Positions 1 through 10,641 of a DNA stretch of 64,000 bases are shown here, in pieces. The translations under genes were made by a program, and so were the position numbers. Position 1 is the stretch's first letter; each line of letters begins with the position of its first letter. This stretch comes from Tetradesmus obliquus (Eukaryota > Chlorophyta > Chlorophyceae > Sphaeropleales > Scenedesmaceae), in NCBI GenBank assembly GCA_030272155.1, contig CP126192.1:7536501-7600500 (forward strand), written 5' to 3'. The notes under the pieces were generated by a model. It was not told the DNA's origin. It worked only from the letters and a program-made list of their open reading frames with translations, and did no database searches.

Positions 1-185
1 GGCAGCAGCGGCGATGGCAGCTTGCTTGACAGCGCAGCTGCAGGGGGTGCTGCTAGGCTTTCAGATGATGCTGGCTTGCTCATCGATCAGCGCTGTGACC
101 AGCGCATGGCGTGCACAGAGCAGGTGCAGGGCCTACAGCAGCAAGACCATCAGCAGCAACGGCAGCAGCTGAGCCGCCTACAGCC

Positions 186-221
<36 letters not shown>

Positions 222-1818
222 AGTCAATAGCATAGACCTAGTGATTGAGGACTCTGATGAAGATGCTTCATACGGATCATTGATGGATGAACCATTGAGC
301 AGGGCAGCAGCAGAGCACTGCAACATGTTCTCTGCTGACCTTGGTGTAGCTGGTGTGAGGCATGATCAGCCGTGGGTTGCTGCAGCTGGCAGCAGCGGCG
401 GCAGCAGCGAGCAGCAGCCTGGCAGCAGCAGCAGCCTACCCACTGGGGGCAGCAGCGAGCAGCCGACCGCTATGCAGTCAGATAGCATGCTAGCTGCGCC
501 GAGCAGCGGCATGGGCGGCAGCATGAGCATGAGCCTGAATGGGGTGTCGCAGGAGCTGTCAGGCCTGCAGGACCCCTCAGGCCTGCAGCTGCAGGGTCAG
601 CAGCAGCAGCAGCAAGATGCCGATCCCTTTGGCGTCAGTGCTGCAGCTGGCAGGGGTGCTGCAGTCAGTACGCTTTCAGCGCTCATCAACAGCATGTCAT
701 CGCATCAGCAGCAGCAACAGCAGAGGTCGCAGTCGCCTGCTCTACCAGCGTGCCTGCAGCGCAGGACGCGCGGCAGCAGCAGCAACAGCAGGTTCTTCCC
801 AGGCGGTGGCAGCAGCTGCTCCCCTGCATTACTTGTGGACGATGCTACGCCTGGGGACGCTGCTTTCCTGCAAGGGGACGGCTTAGGCCTGGGCAGTGAC
901 CCTCTGCTAATGGCTGGCAGCTTGCCCAGCCTGCCTAGCAGTGGTGGCTTGTCGCTTGGTCTGTTAGGCCCTGCCAGTGGAGCAGGCCAGGCCAGCTTGT
1001 CAGGCCTAGGGGTTAGCAGTGAGGATGATGTGCTAGCTGGCTTGGGCAGCAGCAGGCCCCAGCAGCAGCAGCAGCAGCAGCAGCGTGTGTTTGATGATCT
1101 AGATCAGGTAGAAGTGTCGCCGCCAAAGACGCATCACCTGGCACTTGGCGGCAGCAGCAGCCATGCATGGCGGCGGCTGCAGGGATCGCTGCGAGGTGGC
1201 GCAGGCCTGAGCAGGCGGGTGACTCAGCACACACGGCAAGACCTGTCAGGCGATGACCTGGTGCAGCAGCACCAGCAGCAGCAGCACAGGCAGCATCAAG
1301 CAGAGGCAGCTGGCACTACAGCTAGACAGCCGGCAGAGCAGGAGGCAGCGCCCAGCAGCAGCGGTGGCAGCAGCAGCAACGATGAGAATGCAGAGCCAGA
1401 GGATGCAGGTGACATCCACAGCATCGCTCACATCAGGCAGTATGCAAAGCTTGCTACAAAGGTTGTAAAGAAGGTGCACAAACAGCAGCAGCAGCAGCAG
1501 CTGGACCAGCAGCAATGCACGCAGCAGCAGCAGCAGCAGCAACGGGTGCTCACGCAGCAGCACGTTTCACCCCTGGGGCTGTCAGGCTCTGCAGCCAACA
1601 CGGCTGCTGCTGCTGCTGCTCAGCGCAAACCAGGGAAGGTTGCTGCTCAGCGGCGCCCTCGCAGCAGCAACGGCAGCAGAGGCAACAGCAAGGGCGGCAG
1701 CAAAGCTCAGCCGCGCAAGTCGCTGACACACCTGTATGCGATGCGCTATGATCCTAACCTGCTGTTTGTGCCTGTGAAGCCTCTAGCAGACAATGCTGCA
1801 GCAGGTGAAGATGCTTTG

Positions 1819-1856
<38 letters not shown>

Positions 1857-2214
1857 TCCCATGCAGGAACTTGATAGTGATGTAGAGTTGCTTGGAGAAG
1901 AACCAGGTGGCGGCTCTTCTGGTCCCTTCGGGCGGCAGCCGAAGCATGCGACAGGCCTGCTGGGGCGGCGCCTAGGTGGCGGCAGTGGCAGCAGCAGGGG
2001 CGGCATTGCTGCTCGGCCGTTCAAGGCCCCTTCGAGGTCTGCTGCTGCAGACATGGACAGCAGCCCTGATGGGGACTGCAACGCCGCAGATGCAGGGTTT
2101 GGTGCATTTGGCAAGTTTGCTTGTGGTGGCGAAGGAGAGGGTGGTTTGGGCCAGCTCACCGGTGCTCAGCTTGGCGGCATCAGCCGGGGACTAGGCAGCA
2201 GCTGGCTGCGATAG
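1..2214 (+). CDS. Gln/Ser-rich protein, C-terminal exon (partial)
   Basis: A single reading frame is open from the window edge to a TAG at 2212-2214, about 737 codons, so this is the large last exon of a gene that starts to the left. The protein is mostly low complexity: poly-Gln runs (a pure CAG tract near 187-219), poly-Ala near codon 605 and Ser/Gly linkers. More ordinary, probably conserved patches are SIDLVIEDSDEDASYGS near residue 75, AHIRQYAKLATKVVKKVHK near 470 and LTHLYAMRYDPNLLFVPVKP near 570. The last is the most domain-like, but I do not recognise it. The acidic SDEDAS and DSDVELLGEE stretches and basic patches would fit a nuclear regulatory protein; that is only a guess. A TGTAA signal lies 407 bases past the stop. 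Confidence 0.75.
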
Positions 2215-2693
2215 CTGCGGGTAGTTGTCACATAGTTGAGCTGTAGTTGGCTGCCAGCGTCAGGGTGTGCGCTCTGTGCGCAGGCTGGCAGTAGCTTTGA
2301 GCGATTGGAGGCAGCTGCTTGACAGGAGACGGGAGCTGCCACCAACTGAGCACAGTCTGAGCATATCTGAGCGGCCCAGGGGTCTGCTGGCTCTGGCTGC
2401 AGCTGCGCGATGGCATGATGCATGGCAGTTTGAAGTGCCGCACTGTGATGAGTAACAAGCGCGGGTGTTGCATCAGGAGAAAGCTGCAGCTGTGGAGTGG
2501 GCGTGGTGCCCTGCAGCACATTACATTGCGCAAGAGGCGTTTGGTGTGCACATTTTGCCTCTTACTTGATGGTGTCTGCTGGAGGTGGAGCTTGAACACT
2601 ACGTCAAAATCATGTACACATGTAACGCCCCGACCCACAGCTCTCCGTACCGTGTTAAACAATGCCCAGACCCACAGCTGCAACGCAGTTACA
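2215..2693. terminator. Convergent 3' ends with facing TGTAA signals
   Basis: The Gln-rich gene on + and glutathione reductase on - converge here. The first TGTAA on the + strand is at 2621-2625. The first TGTAA on the - strand after the reductase stop reads as TTACA at 2689-2693. TGTAA is the established green-algal polyadenylation signal and cleavage usually falls 10-20 bases past it, so the two transcripts would end about 35 bases apart without overlapping. No coding signal is visible in between. Confidence 0.5.
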
Positions 2694-2769
2694 CATCCCA
2701 TCATCGCACCAAGAACGGCAAGGCACCAATGAATTTTTTGAAGTATTGCCCGCTCTTCCCTGAGCCACA

Positions 2770-2989
2770 TCAGCATGTCTTGCACCTATCAAGCTGCACG
2801 GCTAGCCTCAGCCTTGCCGCTTTCTGCCTTTCATTCTGTCCGTGGTCAGCAGCCGGCTCCTGTTTGCCATCCTGCTGCTGCTGCTTGCCATCCCTGTAAC
2901 GCCTGGCACGCCCCTTGAAGCCTAATACCTCCTCTGCACAAGGGCCCATTTCCCCAACCCCGTATTGCTGCTTTTGGGCAGCTAGCTGC
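2770..2989 (-). repeat. Diverged copy of the glutathione reductase tail in the 3' flank
   Basis: On the - strand this stretch repeats the last part of the reductase coding exon: AEEVLGxKG, then a Lys/Arg segment, GKQQQQDxKQE, and a KAxRL-like end. The gene's own frame stops at 2990-2992, so the copy lies in the 3'UTR although it stays readable in another frame. Similarity is plain by eye but clearly below identity, which argues against an assembly duplicate. Confidence 0.75.
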
Positions 2990-5464
2990 TTATGCTGCGC
3001 GGCTAGCTTCAGCCTTGCCACCTTCTGCCTTGACTCCCGCCTGCCTCTGACCGGCAGCCTGCGCCTTAGTGCTGTTGTTCATCCCTTCTTGCTTGCTATC
3101 CTGCTGCTGTTGCTTGCCTTCCTTGTACATTCTGACAGGCCCCTTGAGGCCTAGCACCTCTTCTGCTGAGGTGGGGTGGATCCCCACCAGGCTATCTAGC
3201 TGCTGCTTGGTGCTGCCGAGTTTGAGAGCCAGCGCAAAGCCCTGCAACATGCCAACAGCAGCAGCACCAGCACCACCACCACCAGCAGCAGCAGCAGCAC
3301 ATTGCATTAGGCTCAGTCAGCATTTTCACGAAGCAGCGCTGCAGAGGCCTATCTGGGCTAGCAACATACCTGGTGCTGCAAGGCTCAGAGCTGACAGCAC
3401 CGTGCTGTGACAGCAACAGAACCTCAAGGCTTTCGACAAACCAATGTGGATAGTAGAACTAAGACGTGCAATCACCTGGATGATCTCTGGCGCCTCCTCC
3501 CCCACCATGTGCAGCCCAAGCAGCTTTCCTGCACCAGGTTCTGTCAGCATCTTCACAAAGCAGCGCTGCAGCGGCTTGTCAGGTGCTGCTCGTGCTGCCA
3601 GGTGAGCTCGCAGCGGGCTGAAGGTGTGGCTGTAGACCTCAAAGGTGAGGACTTTCTTGGCAGCCTCCTCTTCTGTGAGGCCCTGCAATGCGCGTGTAGG
3701 TGCCAAAACCACTAGGTTTATACAACACAAACAGGCAGATAAGAGCCAGACAAGCGGGGTGAATTGTGTGAAGGTGTGTATGAAGAACACAAACGAGAAA
3801 ACCACGAAGCAGCGCTGCAGCGGCTTGTCAGGTGCTGCTCGGGCAGCCAGGTGGGCGCGCAGCGGGCTGAAGGTGTGGCTGTACACTTAAAATGAGAGGC
3901 CTTTCTTGGCAGCTTCTTCTTCAGTGAGGCCCTGCAGCGCAATTCAAGATGACAAGTGTGGATCATCCACATAGTATGTGATCGCACTTGGTTGAAGGTG
4001 TGGTTGGAGACTTCAAAGATGAGGGCTTTCTTGGCGGCCTCCTCTTCTGTGAGGCCCTGAAGCGCAATCCAAGCAGAAAAGAGTGGATGTGTGCACGCAG
4101 TTGGTTGAAGGTGTGGGAGTAGACCTCAAAGATGAGGGTTTTCTTGGCGGCCTGCTCTTCTGTGAGGCCCTGAAGCGCAATCCAAGCAGAAAGTGGTGAA
4201 TATCTGCGCGCAGCGGGCTGAAGGTGTGGGTTACCATATGCAAGCGGGGTAGATGTAGCTGGAAATGCACAAACTGTCACAACCTGCATGCTGAAGGCAA
4301 CCAAATGGATGCTTCTGCACACCTTGAAGGGCAGTCCTACATCACACCAGAGCCTGATGTTGCCAAGGTTATTACTCACCACAGTAGCAACATAAGGCCA
4401 GCTGAAGCAGGCGCTGGGCACGGCCTCATAGCTTGGAGTCACTTCCTGTCCTGTGGCAATGCTCAGGCCGACCGCCTGCCCCTCCATCTTTGCGACCGGC
4501 GTGAGGGCGATGCGTGACGTGACATCACCGACTGCCCAGATGCTGGGGACGTTGGTGCGGGAGTGCGCGTCGACCTTGACACTACCCTTGGGGCCTGCAG
4601 TAGCATGGCAGTTCGCAGTACAAAGTTTACTCAAGTACAAGAGCAAGGAAAGAGCTGTTGACTGCAGTCGTGCTTTGCATAACCAAACATGCTCTCTATC
4701 TTGCATACGGGCTAAGTATGGGTTTTGAGCATGTGTTTCAGGCCTTGAATGTGGCGCGCAACTTCACCGACGCAGTGCCAGCAACTGTCTATGTGCCTGC
4801 TAATAATCCAAATGAGTTCAGCTGCTGCAGAGAGCATACATGTCATTGGCTTGCGATGGCCAGTGCTTCAATACCAGATTTCACCAAAAACTAGTTTAGT
4901 GAGTACTCGTAGTACACAGCACACACCCATCTCCACCCCCACCTCCTCCAGGCCCAGCCCCTTGATCTTGGCTGCCCTGCCTGATGCCAAACCCTCAGCT
5001 GTTACTAAGACTGTTACTAACACATGTTACTATATTTTACTAGTTACAAGCGGCACTCACCCATCTCCACGCCCACCTCCTCCAGGCCGAGCCCTTTGTC
5101 TTGGCTGTCCTACCTGATGTCCAATCCCTCACCTGCTACTAACACTGCACTAGAACCTGTTACTAAAACATGTTACTATTTGTTACTATCAACAAGCGGC
5201 ACTCACCCATCTCCACCCCCACTTCCTCAAGCCCCGGCCCCTTGGTCTTGCCTGCCCTGCCGACTTCCAGCACCATGAGCCTACCCGGTGCCCGCACCCT
5301 CGCCTGTCACTAACACTGTTACTAACACATGTTAATATTTGTGACTACTAACAAGCGCCACTCACCCATCTCCACCCCAATCTCCTCCAGTCCCAGCCCC
5401 TTTGTCTTGGCTGCCCTGCCGACTGCCAGCACCACCTGCGCATTGCCTCGGATCTCCCCACACC

Positions 5465-5497
<33 letters not shown>

Positions 5498-7493
5498 CTT
5501 TCTTCTCTGCTGGCGCCAGCTTGACTGTGAGGGAGCCGTCTGCTTCTCTGATGATGTCGGTGGGGTTGCAGTTCATGTGCATGTGGATGCCTGCTGAGGC
5601 GGTGCATTGCTCCATAAAGAACTCGCACACCTGCGCGGCAGCAGTTGCACGATTTGTACACACTGTTGCCTGTGAGGTCATAGTTGTCTGCATGTGGATG
5701 CCTGCTGAGGCGGTGCACTGCTCCATGAAGAACTCACACACCTGCAGCAAAAAAAGAAACAGCGCACACTGTTATCTATGTTGTGTGACGAGTGGTGCTG
5801 AGATGTCGTTGCACTGAAGGTGCGCTGATTCATTCAGAGGCTGTGAACCTGCAGCAGCGCAAGAGCAGCAGCCAGGCAGGCAGACAATCTCTGCCAGTTC
5901 CACACGTGAGAAGTGCATCTGGATGCCTGCTGAGGCAGTCACTGCTGCATAAAGAACTCGCACACCTGCAGCAGTGAAGAAGTAGCGAGCAAGCAGGTGA
6001 CATTGTCAGCCTCACACATGTGACATGTGCATGCGGATGCCTGCTGAAGCGTTGCACTGCTGCACAAAGAATTCACACACCTGCGGCAGCGTAAGAGCAG
6101 CAGCCAGGCACACATGAGTGTACACGAGGCTCTGTTGCGCCTGACATGTGATGAGCACATTTGAATGCCTGCAAATGCGCACCCATGTAGCGGCTCAAAT
6201 ACAGCAGTGTCAGACCACGCTTGCAGCTGTTGCCACACTGAGGTGCCAGCAGCAGCATTTGGCGCGCCATACACCACAACCAGTAATAATCGTTGTTCAA
6301 CCGCACTGTAACATGACCGTGTCCACCAGCACCTCTTCGTCGAAGCGCGGAGCCAGCGGCAGGCTCTGGCGTGCCATCACATGAACCTCACACAAACCGC
6401 AACAACAACACGTATTGCTCAACCATGCTGTCGCACTTGATGTGTGATCCGCACCTCTTTGTCAAAGCGTGGGGCCAGGGGCAGGCTTTGGCGTGCCACC
6501 ACGTGCACCTCGCAGCCCAGGCGCGCAAACATGCCCGCAAACTCCATGCCGATGTAGCCGCCTCCAATCAGCGTCACCACCTTGGGCAGCGCTTCCAGCT
6601 CCAAGACCTGCGGCACAAAGCCGCCATTAAGCACACAGTGTCAGGCAATGCAGCCGCCGCTAACCGTTGGCGGGCTGCCGTCACGTTGCGCAGCAGTACC
6701 CACAGCTCCTATTAACATACATGCAGCAGGTGGGCAGTCCACCGAGACGACTGCTGCTGCTGCGGCACTGCGACCGCTGCTGCTGCAGCACTGCGACCGT
6801 TGCTGCTGCAGCACTACACAAAATGCATTACCTGGTCGCTGATGATGGCTCTGCCCCTGGGATAGACATCCTGCATGATGGCTTCTTTTGCACCCTGCAG
6901 CCCCTGCCCCAGCCGTGCCAGATGAGTGCCAAGTGACATGTCATTTTTTGTCTTAGTAGTTGTTGAGTGCCATATCAAATCACCTAGACGCCCCACCTGG
7001 TCGCTGATGATGGCGTGCTCTGCCCCTGGGATGGGGATGTGGCTGGGCTGGCCGCCAGTGGCGATCACAATGTTGCGCGTCTGCACAGCAGCGGCAGCAG
7101 CAGCAGCAGCAGCAAAAGCAGCAGCACAAGCAGTTTGTGAATGTCTACGCTGCCTTAGGGTGTCTGTTGGCAAGAATGGGCTTCCAGCATCAGAAGGTGC
7201 CGGCAACATGTCTTGCGATGCAGTGCGCTGCATTTGTAGCACACCAGCAATTTAGGTGCAGCACTAACACAGACAGAAACAACAGCTCAGCTCCGAGCAA
7301 TTTGTGTCGCCTTGCGCCTCTTGGTCGACAAAGTGGCTCATATGTTGGTGCAGTGGACATATTGAGTGAAGGTGAAGCAGACACAAACATCAAACAGCAG
7401 CTGTGCTCTCACTGTGATGCTCCTGCCGTCCACCTCAACCTCATGCGGCCCCTTCACCACGCCCCTGCCTTCAAGCAGCTCCACACCCGCACT

Positions 7494-7579
<86 letters not shown>

Positions 7580-9846
7580 GGCAGCAGCAGCAGCAACAGC
7601 AGCAGTGGCAGTGGAAGTCAAGCTGGTATGTGATGTGTGGTGAAAGCACAAGGCGAACAATTTGGAATGGTTCTTTCTACTCGATCCATGGCAACGGAGT
7701 CGTGCTTATTTCTTGTCTTGTATCCTTGTAGCTGCAAGTACATGTGTGAACCCTACCTGTCCAGGCCTTCTTTGTAGCCCTTGTTTATGCGGCTCAGCTC
7801 CTCGCGCTTGGCAGCCATGAAGCCACCCCAGTCCAGCTCACCAGCAGAGGCGCCAGTCCACCTGCAGCAGCAGCAGCAGCGCACGGGCAGGGGGCCACCA
7901 TTTTTAGTCAGGGTTTAGATTGCAGCCATGAAGCCACCCCAGTCCAGCTCGCCAGCAGAGGCATCAGTCCACCTGACGCAGCAGCAGCAGCAGCAGCAGC
8001 AGCAGCACAACCGCGGCAGAATGTGGACAGAGGATCAGCAACTTAAGCAGCAGAATTGCAGCCATGAAGCCACCCCAGTCCAGCTCACCAGCAGAGGCAT
8101 CAGTCACCCTGCAGCAGCGCAGCAGCGGCAGGACAAGCACAAGAGGACTTGCCTTTTTGGAAGGCGTTGGCTTGGCAGCCATGAAGCAGCCAGTCCCGGA
8201 CTGAGATGGCATCTCACCAGCACAGGCACCAGTCCACCTGAATCACATGAGGCGGTGCAGCGGCAACGGCAGCAGCAGCACGTGGAGCAGGGGTAGCATG
8301 CTTGTCTAAAGAGTCATCCATGCCACAAAGCCACGCCAGTTCAGCTCGCAGGCAGAGGCACACAGCCGCGCAGCTCATCATCCAATGACCCACCCAAAGC
8401 CCTTTGCAGATTCAATTTTGCTTTTAAACTCCGTGTCAAACAGCAGCACCTTCTTGCGCACGCAGCCGGGCAGCCGCGCATCACGCAGCAAATCAAACTT
8501 GCACAATGTGTTGATGACTCACCCGAAGCCCTTTGTAGACTCAATTTTCGCTCTTGAACTCCGTGGCGAACAGCAGCAGCGTTTTGGGCACGCAGCCACA
8601 ATCCATCACCGTGACGGCTAGGCTAGCCAAAACTATTGCTAGGCTGCATGAATGTCATTCACTCCACCCACCCAACGCCTTTTGCAGACTTGATCTCTGT
8701 GTTGAACTCTGTTGCAAACAGCAGCAGCTTTTTGGGCACGCAGCCGCGCAGCACAGCCACACAGCACGATACACTTGCAAGGTGTAGTAGACTCACCCGA
8801 AGCCCTTTGCAGATTCGATTTCGCTTTTGAACTCCGTTGCGAAGAGCAGCAGCTTCTTGGGCACGCAGCCGCGCAGCACGCACGTGCCGCCCACGCCGCC
8901 CTTGTCGGCAGAGGACAGGAACGCCATCGGCAGCTCAACCACCGCCACACGCGCACCTGCACAGATGCAGGCAGGCACACAGGACAAAGAAAGATTGTTG
9001 GGATGCAGAGATGTTTCAAAACATGCACTGTTGCTGTGCGTAGCGCAGGCTCTACTATAAGAATGAAGCTGCACACCTGAGACAGCAACTGTCACCTGCA
9101 GGCTGTCACCAGCATTTGCCACCTCACCTTTTTCTGCTGCCGTCCTTGCTGCGCGCACGCCTGCACTGCCTGCCCCAATGATGACTGCATCATAATCGTA
9201 GCTGCTGCTGCTGCTGCTGCTGCCGTTGGCTCCTGGCGCAGCAGCCCTAGTAGTGATGTTGCGTGTGCTGCGGCTGCGGCTGCTTGCATGACGGAGGAAG
9301 GCAGCTGCAGCTGTAGGTGCCAGTGCTCCTCGGGTGCAACCTGCAGGACAAGACAGCTATGTGGTACGGTTGCGATGCAGACCGCCATCAGCGTTTCAGC
9401 ATGTACAAGCCTGTATAGGCTTCACCACACGAAGTATCAGCCAGTTGAAAGGTGAACTGTCAATGAAAGCGAGGATAGTTGCGCAGCAGTGGCATGGCAT
9501 GTGGGTCCTGCCACTGCCCCTTGCTGAATGTGGACTCCCAGTGTAGCAAACTGCAGTGCCTTGTGCTGCTGCAACAGCGCTTTCAGCTGCTGCAACCTGG
9601 ATTGCCAACCAAACATCACATGCATTGTCAATGTACTGCTGCTGCTGCTGCTGCTGCTGCCCTCACTGCTGCTGTGGTGGACCTGCACAGCATTCGCTCA
9701 CCTGCTGTTGCTGCAGCTTTGCACAGATGCGACATGACTCGCTTCGTGGCTGGTCTGGGAGCAGCCACTGTTGCCTGTGCTTGCGCCCGGTTTGCAGGGC
9801 AACAGGCGCTCGTACGATTAAGTAGCAGCTGCATGGTGCGATGCAT
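2990..9846 (-). CDS. GR: Glutathione reductase, plastid type
   Basis: This FAD flavoprotein reduces glutathione disulfide with NADPH. Eleven exons join in frame: 9846-9702, 9340-9128, 8956-8797, 7861-7757, 7491-7413, 7080-6997, 6607-6455, 5630-5366, 4594-4380, 3682-3476, 3241-2990, giving about 625 residues. Order of parts: a Thr/Ala/Arg-rich leader like a plastid transit peptide; FAD motif [11 protein letters not shown] near residue 97; redox disulfide [13 protein letters not shown], the plant CVxRGC form; NADPH-site [11 protein letters not shown]; second FAD motif SIWAVGDVT; dimerisation domain with active-site GIHPTSAEE. The tail after that His is unusually long, about 55 residues of Gln/Lys-rich repeats. 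Start choice among ATGs at 9939, 9894, 9846 and 9834 is uncertain. Almost every intron holds partial exon copies, listed separately. Confidence 0.93.
3302..4232 (-). repeat. Array of partial copies of GR exon 10
   Basis: The functional exon is 3682-3476 ([10 protein letters not shown] to EEAPEIIQ). Upstream on the - strand its 5' part recurs at about 3945-3785, 4068-3990 and 4190-4100, with a short remnant near 4230-4205. The copies have variants such as [21 protein letters not shown]. Several keep the CTGCAG or TTGCAG-like acceptor position. A fragment of the exon middle ([13 protein letters not shown]) also lies at about 3375-3302, in the downstream intron. Copies differ from each other by substitutions and small gaps. 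Confidence 0.8.
4900..6175 (-). repeat. Copies of both edges of GR exon 8
   Basis: Exon 8 is 5630-5366. Downstream on the - strand its 3' edge ([13 protein letters not shown] plus donor) recurs at about 5275-5207, 5112-5057 and 4985-4920. Each copy is followed by the same TTACTAAC-rich intron segment, so the unit is exon end plus intron, about 150 bases. Upstream, its 5' edge ([18 protein letters not shown] with acceptor) recurs at about 5743-5690, 5968-5918 and 6083-6027, with a remnant near 6175-6150. Both splice sites of one exon have therefore been multiplied. Confidence 0.82.
6312..6880 (-). repeat. Single edge copies from GR exons 7 and 6
   Basis: At 6375-6312 the 3' edge of exon 7 ([15 protein letters not shown]) is repeated downstream of the real exon end at 6455. 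At about 6880-6831 the 3' edge of exon 6 (RAIISDQ plus donor) is repeated downstream of the real end at 6997. Between them, 6730-6815 holds three 27-base units of GCACTGCGACC-(GCTGCT)n. Confidence 0.7.
7495..7578. repeat. Pure (CAG)28 tract abutting a splice acceptor
   Basis: Twenty-eight uninterrupted CAG units on the + strand, read as (CTG)28 on the coding strand of glutathione reductase. They end directly at the acceptor of exon 5 (exon starts 7491). It is the longest pure trinucleotide run in the window. It stands where a pyrimidine tract would normally be. Confidence 0.95.
7925..8365 (-). repeat. Four copies of the 5' edge of GR exon 4
   Basis: The real exon 4 starts at 7861 ([18 protein letters not shown]). 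Its first 45-55 bases recur upstream at about 7976-7925, 8117-8063, 8243-8176 and 8365-8317, becoming more degenerate with distance. The nearer copies keep CAG-rich sequence at the acceptor position. Spacing is about 110-140 bases. Confidence 0.82.
8384..8765 (-). repeat. Three copies of the redox-disulfide exon end of GR
   Basis: Exon 3 ends at 8797 ([19 protein letters not shown]...). Its 3' part recurs at about 8765-8655, 8605-8517 and 8480-8384, reading for example [14 protein letters not shown] and [16 protein letters not shown]. All four copies, real one included, keep a usable donor: GTGAGT twice and GTGGGT twice. The active-site cysteine codon region is included in the copies, but none has its own acceptor. 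Confidence 0.85.
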
Positions 9847-10304
9847 TCTCAACAATGCTGCTTCCGAAAATAACCCCATCTGAGGCTGCTGCATGGAGGA
9901 ACACACATATGTGGCCACAGGCGAAGTGTAATATTCCAATGTTACTCGCGAAGGTGCAACCGTTACCGAGTGTACGAGGATGTGTCACCGTGCTCAGTTC
10001 GAGCTGAATAGCTTCGCTGCAAATTCTCGAGAAACAAATAGATTGTAGCTATTCATTACGTTTTGCGGTGCCAACAGGCCCGGCTGCTGATGTGCATATG
10101 TAATCCTGCTGGCGGATTACAGCAGCTTGCTCTTCCGGTTGGTCATGGATGACAAGCGCTTGTGCTGCTCCTTGTAGGTTTGACGCCAGGACCTAGTGCA
10201 ACAAAGGACAGAATACATGCCAAAGCGGCACGGTTTCAAGCTGGCAAACACAGCCAAGCACCATCTTCTTTAAAAAGATTGCATATTTGCATTACACAAC
10301 TGCT

Positions 10305-10445
10305 TGTTTCACTTGCAGCCGCTCCCTCGCCATCAGCGTAATCAAGTCCAACAACCCCACTGCCTTGAACCCGTACCGCTCATACATCGGCACCAGCCCC
10401 TCATTTGCAGCCTCCAGAAACAGCGGCAGCCGCCGCCAATGCCAG
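10305..10445 (-). repeat. Downstream copy of the GNAT terminal exon
   Basis: This - strand piece repeats the last 45 codons of the acetyltransferase (LPLFLEAANEGLVPMYERYGF...). Where the upstream copy has the stop TAG after RERL, this one has CAA and reads on to QVKQAVV and a stop. It may be 3'UTR or an alternative last exon. A TGTAA signal for the - strand lies at 10296-10292. Further down, 10193-10113 has an open frame SWRQTYKEQHKRLSSMTNRK ending in TAA that could be another terminal exon, but I could not match its phase. Confidence 0.7.
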
Positions 10446-10641
10446 ATATATGCAAGAAAGCACACGCGCAGAAGCGCAATGCGGCAAATCCAGTGAACAG
10501 CGAGGGCCCAATTGTGCTGCGGTAGCGAGCCAGTAGGATTCCGTCCCCCCTGGTAACAAAAAAAAAACAGCGAGGGCCAGGCCCAACAAACGGCACCTTG
10601 ACTGCCATTGACACACGGCATGGACGAATGTGTGATGTCAC

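Noticed and set aside
1246-1563. Leu-rich - strand frames opposite poly-Gln coding sequence
   Set aside because: They are complements of CAG repeats in the + strand exon and contain only Leu/Ala/Cys runs.
7338-7649. Cys-rich frame of more than 30 consecutive Cys
   Set aside because: It is the (CAG)28 tract read in another frame and lies across an intron.
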